64,000 nt of DNA, from NCBI GenBank assembly GCA_041552055.1, contig JBFELO010000002.1:1-64000 (forward strand). The letters run 5' to 3'. This DNA comes from JBFELO01 sp041552055 (lineage in GTDB: Bacteria > Acidobacteriota > Thermoanaerobaculia > Thermoanaerobaculales > Sulfomarinibacteraceae). The notes under the pieces are model-generated. The model saw only the letters and a program-made list of their open reading frames with translations, searched no databases and was not told the origin of the DNA. The translations under genes and the position numbers were made by a program. Each line of letters opens with the position of its first letter. The first letter of the stretch is position 1. Positions 16,198 through 24,502 of the stretch are shown piece by piece.

Positions 16198-17205
16198 CTA
16201 CTCCTGACCGCAGCTCTTGGACGCTGCGACAGCCTCGTCGATGTCGTCCCAGGAAAAATCTCCCCGATCGACGAAGAACTGATAGACCGGTCTGGTGGCT
16301 GACTGCATCTGGGCCCGGACAGAGGGCGTGGGTCGGATGATCTCGACTTCTTCACCGAGCCTGGCGATGATCTCCTCCTCGGTCTTCATGTAAAGCTCGT
16401 CGCTGTAGACCAGCGCCTCGCGGGCCACCTCGCCGAAGATTTCCCTGAGATCTGCAGGCAGGCGTCGATACCACGCCAGATTGACCATCAACGGATCTGG
16501 TCCTGTCGCGTGGGTGTCGATCGTGATCCATTTCAGCACTTCGTATTGCCGTCGGTCCCAGAGGTCCGACGGCGGGGCAGTCGTCCCGTCGACCACACCG
16601 GTCCTGAGCGCCGAGTAGGTCTCGGCCTGGGCAATGCCCTGTGGGTTGGCGCCGAGCGCATTCTCGGTGCGGTGAAAGACCTCCTGGGCATTCGGCACCC
16701 GAATCTTGAGCCCCTCGAAATCCTCTACCCTCCGGATCGCCCGCTTCTTGGAGCCATGAGCGCGAAAACCCTGCGAAATGCCCACCGCGGGGATATAGAG
16801 TCCTCGATTCCTGCCCTCGGCGGCGACATTCACCATCCACTCGCTGCGGACGAGGCAGACCGCCTCCTCCCAGCTCTCCACCAGATAGGGCAGCAGCACG
16901 ATGTTGAATTTGACCGACGCGTCTTCGAACATTCCGCCACGGGTGCCCTGGAGCGCGCCGATGGCCACCGCATCGGCCATCTCCCGCTCGGTTCCGAGAA
17001 TGCCACCAAAGTAATTTTCGACTCTGATTCGTCCACCGGTTCGCTTCTCGAGCTCGGTCTTGAAAAACTCCATCGAGACGCTGCGCGGGTCGTTGGGGTT
17101 CTGGGCGTTGGCGTACCTGAAGAGGAATTCGCCGTCATCGCCGACCGCCGTCGGCGGCCCCGCCATCAGGGCCGCAACCAGGGCACCCAGAATGTTACGA
17201 ATCAC
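16198..17205 (-). CDS. TRAP transporter substrate-binding protein (DctP family), system 1
   Basis: 335 residues with a signal peptide (MIRNILGALVAALMAG, cleavage near PPTAVGD). DctP landmarks: FRYANAQNPNDPRSVSMEFFKTELEKRTGGRIRVENYFGGILGTEREM, DFEGLKIRVPNAQEVFHRTENALGANP, and YSALRTGVVDGTTAPPSDLW. The Arg of KIRVPN usually binds a ligand carboxylate, which suggests an acidic ligand. The GTG start overlaps the phytase stop codon (GTGA), so the two proteins are translationally coupled. It is the periplasmic receptor for the DctQ/DctM pair encoded just downstream. Confidence 0.9.
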   Translation of the reverse strand: MIRNILGALVAALMAGPPTAVGDDGEFLFRYANAQNPNDPRSVSMEFFKTELEKRTGGRIRVENYFGGILGTEREMADAVAIGALQGTRGGMFEDASVKFNIVLLPYLVESWEEAVCLVRSEWMVNVAAEGRNRGLYIPAVGISQGFRAHGSKKRAIRRVEDFEGLKIRVPNAQEVFHRTENALGANPQGIAQAETYSALRTGVVDGTTAPPSDLWDRRQYEVLKWITIDTHATGPDPLMVNLAWYRRLPADLREIFGEVAREALVYSDELYMKTEEEIIARLGEEVEIIRPTPSVRAQMQSATRPVYQFFVDRGDFSWDDIDEAVAASKSCGQE

Positions 17206-18377
17206 GGCATCACTTCTCCGTTCGGCGCCCTGACCAGGTCGTCGCCAGCGATGTCATCCCAGGAGTAGTAGTGGAAAGTCCTGTTGTCAGACATCGCGAC
17301 GAAGAGACCCGACGGAAACCGGTCGTCGAGGGCCGCGTTCGTGACCTCGGAGCCGTCGCTCTCGTTGGTCGAGACGAAGACCACCTTGAGCGCCCGATGG
17401 TCGTGCGGATCACCCGGTTCCCCCTCCCGGCGAAAGATCCGAAACGCGTTGGCCTGCTGATCGGACACCAGGATGTAGCCGGTGCCGTCGTTGACCTTGT
17501 AGATGGAGATCCCCTCACGGTCCTCGGTGAAGCCGTCGGTGCCGAACAGCGCGAGTTCGACGTTGGCATCCGGTGCGTCCGGATCGGCGAAATACTTGTG
17601 GACGCCCACGTCCTCCTCCGAGTAGTACACGTATCCCAACTCCTGGTCGATCGCGATGGCCTCGATCTCCTTGGTGCCGGCAAAGCTGCCGAACTCTCGG
17701 ACTTTGGCACATCTCAGGTTGCCGGTACCGTCGTCCTCGATCCGGTACTGCCACAGATAGCCCCCGTCGGGTCCGGCCTTTCTGCTCACGATTGCGTAGA
17801 CAGCGCCGTCCGTCGGCCGCGTGTAGAGTGCGAGGCCCATCGGGCGGCGCAACTCGGGCGGCTCCCCTTCGAACGCCTCGATGCCGCCGTTGTCGATCGG
17901 CGCCATGTCCGGCAGCCGGAACGCTCTGATGAGGTTGGCGTTGCGGTCGGTGGCGACCGCGATGTCGATGGTGTCGCCCGCGAGCGCGACTCCGTATGCA
18001 ACGTCGATGTTGTTGATCCGTCCCAATCCCGTGACGGTCTTTTCGGGGATGATCTTGCCGTCGAGGTCGAAGACGAAGATGGAGCCGACCTTGTCGGTTC
18101 CCAGAATCAGGCTCTGAGAGAGGTCATCCGGGTACAACCAGATCGCGGGGTCGTCGGAGTCCTTCGTGACCGGCTCGGTCACCAGGACGGGAGCGATGGG
18201 CGCGTTCGCCGTTGACCCTGCCGGCCTCATGTCCGGGGGCACCGGTGCCGGTTCAGTGGGTGCGTCTGCCGGGGCGCAGGCCGTGATGGACAGGGTCGCG
18301 ATCAGGGCGACGGCCAACGCATGGAGAGCTTCGGTCGGCAGTGCCGACGGGTGGATGAGCTTGGTTGATGGTGTCAT
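17202..18377 (-). CDS. Beta-propeller phytase (3-phytase family), lipoprotein
   Basis: 391 residues. A lipoprotein signal ends at ITAC (Cys34). The propeller follows: VTKDSDDPAIW (residues 70-80, calcium-binding start), GLGRINNIDVAYGV, DIAVATDRNANLIRAF, TKEIEAIAIDQELGYVYYSEED, FTEDREGISIYKVNDGTGYILVSDQQANAF and FPSGLFVAMSDN. These match the Bacillus-type beta-propeller phytase blade by blade. Such enzymes use calcium to remove phosphates from phytate outside the cytoplasm. It heads an operon with a TRAP transporter and sits beside the LacI-TonB-inositol cluster, which supports a role in phytate use. The start is the only in-frame ATG before the lipobox. Confidence 0.9.
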   Translation of the reverse strand: MTPSTKLIHPSALPTEALHALAVALIATLSITACAPADAPTEPAPVPPDMRPAGSTANAPIAPVLVTEPVTKDSDDPAIWLYPDDLSQSLILGTDKVGSIFVFDLDGKIIPEKTVTGLGRINNIDVAYGVALAGDTIDIAVATDRNANLIRAFRLPDMAPIDNGGIEAFEGEPPELRRPMGLALYTRPTDGAVYAIVSRKAGPDGGYLWQYRIEDDGTGNLRCAKVREFGSFAGTKEIEAIAIDQELGYVYYSEEDVGVHKYFADPDAPDANVELALFGTDGFTEDREGISIYKVNDGTGYILVSDQQANAFRIFRREGEPGDPHDHRALKVVFVSTNESDGSEVTNAALDDRFPSGLFVAMSDNRTFHYYSWDDIAGDDLVRAPNGEVMP

Positions 18378-18439
18378 GTTCGTACTCCTTCGTGTTCGCT
18401 ACCTTGGACGCGCGGCGGACGGTGATGGTTTGACGGTGG

Positions 18440-19498
18440 TCAGCCTTCGGAGCCGGCCTCCCGTGGTGGAGCTGCAGTGGTGGAGCGCACCACGAGGCTC
18501 GGGGCGATGACGTAGTGTCTGGCCTCTGTCCGGCCCTCGTGGATGCGCTCGAAGAGCAGATCCATGGCCTTCCGACCCATGTCCTCTCCCGGCTGGTGGA
18601 TGCTGGTCAGCGACACGTGCCGCAGGGCGGCCAGCGAGGTGTTGTCGTACCCGATGAGCGAGATGTCTCGAGGGATGCTCAATCCCGCCTCCTCGAGCGC
18701 GTTGAGTACGCCAATGGCGCACAGATCGTTGGCGGCGAAGACGGCGGTCGGAAGGGACCGACGCGTGAGGAGCTCGCGGCCACCCCGGTATCCCTCGGCC
18801 TCGGTGAAGCCGCCGTCGACGACGGTGGAACGCTCTGCGAGGCCGAATCGCTCCATGGCTCGCTCGTAGCCGGTGCGGCGGCTGCGGGCGGCCGTGCTGT
18901 CCCCTCCGGCGACATGGGCGATGCTGCGATGCCCGAGGGACACGCAGTGCTCGACGGCAATCGCTGCACCCATCTCGTTGTCGTTTGTGAGGCTGTCGGT
19001 GGAGACATCCGACGTTGGTCGTCCGAGAACAACTACCGGTACGGCGCGGGAGGCGCGTCCGATCGTGCGATCGTCGATTCTCGAGGTCGCCAGGATCAAT
19101 CCATCGACCCTCAGCTCCAGGAAGCTCTCGATCGCGTCCTCTTCTCGTTCTCGTTGGCGGTCGCTGGTGTTGATCAGGCCCTTGTAGCCGAGCTCGGCGG
19201 CCTGGGTCAGCACCCCAGAAGCCACGTCTTCGTTGAACGGGTTGCGCAGATCCGAGACCACGACGCCGACGATCCGCGTGCGACGCTGAACCAGGCCCCG
19301 GGCCATGGCGTTGGGACGGTAGTTCAGGTCGTTGATGGCCTGGAGCACCGCGTCCCGCCGAGCCGGGCTCACCCTCTCGTCACCCCGGATCACCATCGAG
19401 ACGAGCGACTTGGAGACCCCGGCCAATCGAGCGACGTCGAAGATGGTCGGTTTGCGATGCCGACCTGAGGTTTTTACGTCGTCTTCTGGAATTGCCAC
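18440..19498 (-). CDS. LacI-family transcriptional regulator
   Basis: 352 residues from a GTG start. The LacI HTH is KPTIFDVARLAGVSKSLVSMVIRGDERVSPARRDAVLQAINDLNYRPNAMARGL, followed by the PBP1-like effector domain (VVSDLRNPFNEDVASGV ... FAANDLCAIGVLNALEEAG ... SLIGYDNTSLAALRHVSLTSIHQP). It lies between the phytase operon (same strand, downstream) and the divergent TonB-receptor/inositol operon. The intergenic region contains LacI-type palindromes ATTGGAACGTTCCAAT and TGGAACGTTCCA. It is therefore the likely local regulator, probably responding to inositol or a derivative; the effector is inferred, not shown. Confidence 0.92.
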   Translation of the reverse strand: MAIPEDDVKTSGRHRKPTIFDVARLAGVSKSLVSMVIRGDERVSPARRDAVLQAINDLNYRPNAMARGLVQRRTRIVGVVVSDLRNPFNEDVASGVLTQAAELGYKGLINTSDRQREREEDAIESFLELRVDGLILATSRIDDRTIGRASRAVPVVVLGRPTSDVSTDSLTNDNEMGAAIAVEHCVSLGHRSIAHVAGGDSTAARSRRTGYERAMERFGLAERSTVVDGGFTEAEGYRGGRELLTRRSLPTAVFAANDLCAIGVLNALEEAGLSIPRDISLIGYDNTSLAALRHVSLTSIHQPGEDMGRKAMDLLFERIHEGRTEARHYVIAPSLVVRSTTAAPPREAGSEG

Positions 19499-19530
19499 TT
19501 GACTTCCGCCGGCAGAGTCGTTATGTTCCT

Positions 19531-19546
19531 ATTGGAACGTTCCAAT
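19531..19546. promoter_or_regulatory. LacI-type operator 1
   Basis: ATTGGAACGTTCCAAT is a perfect 16-base palindrome with the central CG expected of LacI/GalR-family sites, 33 bases upstream of the regulator's GTG start. It probably controls the regulator itself and/or the divergent TonB operon. A degraded relative, CTGGACGTTCCAAG, follows at about 19577-19590. Confidence 0.75.
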
Positions 19547-19657
19547 CATACCTGACGAGAGTCATTTCGCGCAACCCTGGACGTTCCAAGTATCTACATA
19601 GGAACTATTACTGATGGAAACATCCGATCCGAAGACATCTCGTTTGCCTTCGGAGGA

Positions 19658-19669
19658 TGGAACGTTCCA
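19658..19669. promoter_or_regulatory. LacI-type operator 2
   Basis: TGGAACGTTCCA is a perfect palindrome sharing its core with the site at 19531-19546. It lies about 70 bases upstream of the TonB receptor ATG, a position suited to repressing that operon. The two sites are 127 bases apart centre to centre, so looping is possible. Confidence 0.75.
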
Positions 19670-19738
19670 ACGACCGCCGGGAGGACCGGTCGTTCGGACT
19701 GGACGGCCCGCCAGGGCCACGCAACGAAGGAGGTAGCG

Positions 19739-22432
19739 ATGACGTCCCGACGTGCACGACTCGTGAGGACCGTGCTGGTCCTCGCCGCGCTGCTCGCCGT
19801 GCTGCCCACGACGGTGTGGGCGCAGAGCCAGAGCGGCGTGATCATCGGACAGGTGTTCAGCCCGGCCGGCGAGGTGCTGGACAAGGCCGAGATCTCGGTC
19901 GACGGCCTCAACCTGAAGGCCGTGTCCAACCTCGAAGGCGCCTACATCCTGCGCGGGGTGCCGGCCGGCACCCAGACCGTGACCTGCACCTACATGGGTC
20001 TGGAGATCCTGTCGGCGGAGGTCGAGGTGGTCGCGGGCCAGACGACGGTGCAGGACTTCAACCTCACCTTCGGCGGCGAGGTCGAGGTCCGCGGCTCACC
20101 GCTGCTGGCCGGCCAGGCCAAGGCGCTCAACAAGCAGAAGAACGCGATCAACATCTCCAACATCGTCGTCGCCGACCAGATCGGGCGGTTCCCGGACTCG
20201 AACGCGGCCGAGGCGACGCAACGGATCCCGGGCGTCAGCCTACTGCGCGACCAGGGCGAGGGCCGTTACGTGCTGGTGCGCGGCACCGAGGCACGGCTCA
20301 ACTCGACCACGGTCAACGGCGAACGGATCCCGTCGCCCGAGTCCGGGAGCCGCGACATCGCGCTGGACACGATCCCCGCCGACCTGCTGGAGTCGATCGA
20401 GGTCTCCAAGGCGCTGACGCCCGACATGGACGGTGACTCCATCGGCGGCACGGTCGACCTGATCACGGCCCGCGCACCCGAGAACATGCGCGTCTCCGCG
20501 GCCCTCGGACTGGGCTACCGCGAGCTCGTCGAGGACACCGGCTACAACGGCAACTTCACCTACGGTCAGCGGTTCTCGGACGGGAAGTGGGGCCTGCTGC
20601 TGTCCGGCAGCGCCTCCGACAACAAGCAGGGCTCCGACAACTTCGAGCCCGAGTACGACGACGGCGACCTCGAGGAGAACCAGCTTCGCGACTACACCAT
20701 CGGGCGCGAGCGGTACGGCGTCACCGCCGATCTCGACTATCGCGCGACCGACCGCTCCAACTACTACCTGCGCGGGCTGTGGACCAACTACTTGGACGAC
20801 GAACAACGGCGCGCCAAGAGGGAGAAGGTTGGTGACGACGAGATCGTCCGCGCCCTCAAAGACCGTGTGCAGGAGTCGTTCATCAACTCAGTCACGGTCG
20901 GCGGCGAGAACATCGCCGGTTCGTCACTCGTCATCGACTACCGGTTGACGTGGAACAGGTCCGAGGAGGAGACCGCGTTTCAGCTGACCTCCGAGTTCCT
21001 ACAGGAGGACGTCGAGTTCGACCCCAACGTGAGCGCGGACTTCATCGACCCGAACAACATCCAGACCAACCCGCAAAACGAGGACATCAACGAGTTCTTT
21101 TTCGACGAGCTCGAGGAGGAATCCAAGAAGGCGGTCGAGGAGGACCTGGTCGGCGCACTGAACTTCACTCAGGGGTGGTATCGCGACGCGGGCTTCTCCG
21201 GGCTGTGGAAGGCCGGTGCCAAGTACCGCGGCAAGACCAAGGAGCAGTACTACGAGGTCTTCATCTACGAGTACGACGACGACCTGCCCATCACGGACGT
21301 CCTGGACGACTGGCAGTCGGAGACCCCGTTCCTGGGCGGCCGCTACGACGTCGGCCGGTTCCAGTCACCGTCGACCATCAGAACGATGTGGGAGAACGGC
21401 GAGTTCGAGCTGGACGAGAAGGACTTTGAGTCTGACCTCGCCGACTTCGACGCGTCGGAGGACACGCTGGCCGCCTACGGCATGGCCGAGCTGCTCTTCG
21501 GCGGCAGGTCCACCTTGTTAGGTGGCGTCCGGGTCGAGAACACGACGACCGACTACACGGCGTACGAGTTCGTGGTCGACGAGGAGGGCGACCCGGTCGG
21601 CGTCTCGCCGGTCCAGGGCGACAAGGACTACACCGAGTGGCTGCCGCAGTTCCACTTCGTCTACAAGCTGGACGACCGGTCGAACCTGCGCGCCGCGATC
21701 ACACGGTCCCTCGCCCGGCCCAACTTCGAGGACATCGCACCGTGGCGCTTCGTCAACCAAGAGGACGAGGAAATCGAGCTCGGCAACCCCGATCTCGATG
21801 TGACCACCGCCTGGAACGCGGACCTGATGTGGGAGCGCTACCTCCAGCCGGTCGGCATCATCTCCGCCGGCGTGTTCTACAAAAACCTCGACGACAACAT
21901 CTTCATCTTCAACTTCGACGAGGAGATCGACGGCATCGAGTACGAGGTCACCCAGCCGCGCAACGGCGAGAGTGCCACCCTGTGGGGCATCGAGCTGGCC
22001 TACCAGAACAACTTCGTCAACGCACCCGGCTTCTGGAGTGGCTTCGGCCTCTACCTGAACTACACCTACGTCGACTCCGATGCCAAGTACCCCGATCGGG
22101 AGGCCACCCGACTGCAGGGGCAGTCGGAGCACACCGGCAACATCGCGCTGGTCTACGAGAAGTACGGCTTCTCGGGACGGCTGTCGTACAACTACAACGG
22201 CAAGAGCATCGACGAGATCGGCGGCGAGGCCGCCGAGGACCTGTGGGTCGACGACCACGAACAGCTCGACTTCCTGGGCCGGCTCCAGCTGTCGAAGAAG
22301 ATCAGCCTCGTGCTCGAGCTGATCAACCTGACCGACGAGCCGTACCGGGTGTTCGAAGGCACCTCCGACCGTCCGCGCCAGGAGGAGTACTACAGCTGGT
22401 GGGGTGTCCTCGGGGTGAGGTTCGATCTGTGA
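19739..22432 (+). CDS. TonB-dependent outer-membrane receptor with N-terminal carboxypeptidase-regulatory-like domain
   Basis: 897 residues. A signal peptide ends near TTVWA. A carboxypeptidase-regulatory-like beta domain (SGVIIGQVFSPAGEVLDKAEISVDG ... EGAYILRGVPAGTQTV) follows. The plug (IVVADQIGRFPDSNAAEATQRIPGVSLLRDQGEGRYVLVRG) and a 22-strand-type barrel ending YYSWWGVLGVRFDL, with the terminal aromatic-x-Leu of outer-membrane proteins, complete it. Receptors with this plug import oligosaccharides or similar bulky ligands with TonB energy. A strong AAGGAGG precedes the ATG. It begins the inositol operon under the LacI sites, so phytate or lower inositol phosphates are the likeliest ligands by context. 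Confidence 0.92.
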   Translation: MTSRRARLVRTVLVLAALLAVLPTTVWAQSQSGVIIGQVFSPAGEVLDKAEISVDGLNLKAVSNLEGAYILRGVPAGTQTVTCTYMGLEILSAEVEVVAGQTTVQDFNLTFGGEVEVRGSPLLAGQAKALNKQKNAINISNIVVADQIGRFPDSNAAEATQRIPGVSLLRDQGEGRYVLVRGTEARLNSTTVNGERIPSPESGSRDIALDTIPADLLESIEVSKALTPDMDGDSIGGTVDLITARAPENMRVSAALGLGYRELVEDTGYNGNFTYGQRFSDGKWGLLLSGSASDNKQGSDNFEPEYDDGDLEENQLRDYTIGRERYGVTADLDYRATDRSNYYLRGLWTNYLDDEQRRAKREKVGDDEIVRALKDRVQESFINSVTVGGENIAGSSLVIDYRLTWNRSEEETAFQLTSEFLQEDVEFDPNVSADFIDPNNIQTNPQNEDINEFFFDELEEESKKAVEEDLVGALNFTQGWYRDAGFSGLWKAGAKYRGKTKEQYYEVFIYEYDDDLPITDVLDDWQSETPFLGGRYDVGRFQSPSTIRTMWENGEFELDEKDFESDLADFDASEDTLAAYGMAELLFGGRSTLLGGVRVENTTTDYTAYEFVVDEEGDPVGVSPVQGDKDYTEWLPQFHFVYKLDDRSNLRAAITRSLARPNFEDIAPWRFVNQEDEEIELGNPDLDVTTAWNADLMWERYLQPVGIISAGVFYKNLDDNIFIFNFDEEIDGIEYEVTQPRNGESATLWGIELAYQNNFVNAPGFWSGFGLYLNYTYVDSDAKYPDREATRLQGQSEHTGNIALVYEKYGFSGRLSYNYNGKSIDEIGGEAAEDLWVDDHEQLDFLGRLQLSKKISLVLELINLTDEPYRVFEGTSDRPRQEEYYSWWGVLGVRFDL

Positions 22433-22451
22433 TCGGAGGAATGATCACGCC

Positions 22452-23483
22452 ATGAAACCAACCGCAGTAGGCGTCGTCGGCGTCGGCCGGATCGGCACGA
22501 TGCACACCCTGAACCTGGTGCGTCACGTGCCGGAAGCTCGCGTCAAGGCGGTGGCCAGCCCACGGATCGACCCGGCGTGGGCCGATGAGCTGGGCATCCC
22601 CGTCGCCACGACCGAGGCTGACGTCCTGCTGCGTGACCCGGAGATCGAAGCTGTCGTCATCGCTACGCCGTCGGGGCGGCACGTCGAGATGATTCGGCGT
22701 GCCGCCCGCGCCGGCAAGCACATCTTCTGTGAAAAGCCAGTCGCCTTCGAGGAGGAGCGGATCGAGGATGCCATCGCGGCCGCGAAGGCAGCCGGGGTCC
22801 AGCTCCAGGTGGGCTTCAACCGGCGCTTCGATCCGAGCATCTGCCGATTGGCCGAAGCGGTCCACGCAGGAGAGGTGGGCGACCTTCACGGTCTGCGGGT
22901 CATCAACCGCGATCCCAAGGCGCCGCCGATCGATTTCGTCCGTCGGTCCGGCGGAATGTTCTTCGACTTCACGATCCACGACTTCGACGTCGTGCGCTTC
23001 ATCAGTGGCAGCGAGATCGAGGAGCTTTACGCGGTCGGCGCCGTGCTCGTCGATCCGGAGATCGGCGCGGCCGGCGACATCGACACCGCCGTTATCACGG
23101 CGCGCCTCACCAATGGCGCCCTGTGCGTCATCGATAACAGCCGCCAGACAAACTACGGCTACGACCAGAGATTCGAGGCGTTCGGCTCGAAGGGCAATCT
23201 CGTGGTCGACAACACGCAACCCACCACAATGGAGTCATATCTGAAGAACGGCGTGTTCACGGACAAGCCCTTCCCCGGGTTTGTCGAGCGATACCAGGAC
23301 GCATTCATCCGGGAGCTGGAGAGCTTCATCACCTGCGTTCGCGACGGGTCACCGGTGAAGGTCACCGCCGAAGACGCGCTCGCTGCCGTGAAGGCGGCGG
23401 CCGCGGCGAAGATCTCCGCGCTGGAGAACCGACCTGTTCGGTTGTCGGATGCGCCGATGACGGCGGGAAGGACGGGCCCATGA
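22452..23483 (+). CDS. iolG: Inositol 2-dehydrogenase (IolG-like, Gfo/Idh/MocA family), copy 1
   Basis: 343 residues. The NAD-binding motif GVVGVGRIGTMHTLNL is followed by IFCEKPVAF, with Lys95 in the conserved EKP, and by RRSGGMFFDFTIHDFDVVRF containing Asp172 and His176. This is the catalytic Lys-Asp-His set of Bacillus myo-inositol dehydrogenase at practically the same positions. Expected reaction: myo-inositol to 2-keto-myo-inositol (scyllo-inosose) with NAD. It follows the TonB gene by 19 bases and overlaps the second copy by four (ATGA). Two tandem copies may act on different inositol isomers, for example myo and scyllo or D-chiro. Confidence 0.85.
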   Translation: MKPTAVGVVGVGRIGTMHTLNLVRHVPEARVKAVASPRIDPAWADELGIPVATTEADVLLRDPEIEAVVIATPSGRHVEMIRRAARAGKHIFCEKPVAFEEERIEDAIAAAKAAGVQLQVGFNRRFDPSICRLAEAVHAGEVGDLHGLRVINRDPKAPPIDFVRRSGGMFFDFTIHDFDVVRFISGSEIEELYAVGAVLVDPEIGAAGDIDTAVITARLTNGALCVIDNSRQTNYGYDQRFEAFGSKGNLVVDNTQPTTMESYLKNGVFTDKPFPGFVERYQDAFIRELESFITCVRDGSPVKVTAEDALAAVKAAAAAKISALENRPVRLSDAPMTAGRTGP

Positions 23484-24502
23484 GGAAGATCACCACGGCT
23501 GTCGTGGGCGCCGGTCGGATCGGCACGATCCACGCGAACAACCTCATCGGAATGCCCGGTGCCCGCGTCAAGACGGTCGCCGATCCCTACATAGTCCCCG
23601 AGGACTGGAGCTCGCGGGGGATCGTTCCGACCCTCGATCCGGCCGACGTCATGGAAGACCCGGAGATCGACGCGGTCCTGATCTGCTCGCCGACGCCGAC
23701 CCATGCAGAGTTCACCGAGCAGGCAGCGCGAGCCGGCAAGCACGTCTTCTGCGAGAAGCCGATCGCCCTCGATCCCGACCGCGTGCGTACCACCCTCGAG
23801 GTAGTCGCGCACGCCGGGGTGAAGCTCCAGGTCGGCTTCAACCGTCGCTTCGACCCGACGTTTTCGAGGCTTCGGCAGGCCGTTGTCGACGGCGAGATCG
23901 GCGACGTCCACCTGGTCAAGATCGTCGCCCGTGACCCCGCCCCTCCACCGCCCGAGTACGTTCGCGACTCCGGGGGGATGTTCCTCGACATGACCATCCA
24001 CGACTTCGACATGGTGCGCTTCCTGTCGGGCAGCGAGGTCGAGGAGGTGCAGGCGTTCGGAGCCGTGCTGGTCGATCCCACCATCGGCGAGGCCGGCGAT
24101 GTGGACACGGCGGTGGTGACGCTCAAGCTGACCAACGGCGCCCTCGCGGTGATCGAGAACAGCCGGCAGGCCGTGTTCGGCTACGACCAGCGGATCGAGG
24201 TCTTCGGCTCGAGGGGCGGCATCGAGGCGTTCAACGAGTCTCCGTGCCAGGTCCGGCTGCGCACCGAGGCCGGCATCCGCGGCTCCAACCCGCTCTACTT
24301 CTTCCTCGAGCGCTATCAGCGCTCGTTCGTGGCGGAGCTCGAGGCTTTCATCAACAGCATCCAAGAGGACACGCAGCCTCCGGTCACCGGGCAGGACGGG
24401 CTGATCCCCCTGCTCATCGGCGTGGCGGCCACGCGCTCGATGCGCGAAAACCGGCCCGTGCGGGTCGACTCGCCGCCACCCCCGTCGACCGAGGCACCAT
24501 GA
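23480..24502 (+). CDS. iolG: Inositol 2-dehydrogenase (IolG-like), copy 2
   Basis: 340 residues, closely related to the preceding gene over its whole length: AVVGAGRIGTIHANNL, CEKPIAL with Lys93, SGGMFLDMTIHDFDMVRFLSGSE with Asp170 and His174. The catalytic triad is complete, so it is unlikely to be a dead duplicate. The pair are translationally coupled by ATGA overlaps, and this copy is coupled in the same way to the MFS transporter downstream. Divergence between copies is concentrated in the C-terminal third, compatible with altered stereoisomer preference. Confidence 0.85.
   Translation: MRKITTAVVGAGRIGTIHANNLIGMPGARVKTVADPYIVPEDWSSRGIVPTLDPADVMEDPEIDAVLICSPTPTHAEFTEQAARAGKHVFCEKPIALDPDRVRTTLEVVAHAGVKLQVGFNRRFDPTFSRLRQAVVDGEIGDVHLVKIVARDPAPPPPEYVRDSGGMFLDMTIHDFDMVRFLSGSEVEEVQAFGAVLVDPTIGEAGDVDTAVVTLKLTNGALAVIENSRQAVFGYDQRIEVFGSRGGIEAFNESPCQVRLRTEAGIRGSNPLYFFLERYQRSFVAELEAFINSIQEDTQPPVTGQDGLIPLLIGVAATRSMRENRPVRVDSPPPPSTEAP

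Noticed and set aside
18440..19498. LacI regulator as a free ABC binding protein
   Set aside because: The effector domain is PBP1-like, but an intact N-terminal LacI helix-turn-helix is present and there is no signal peptide.
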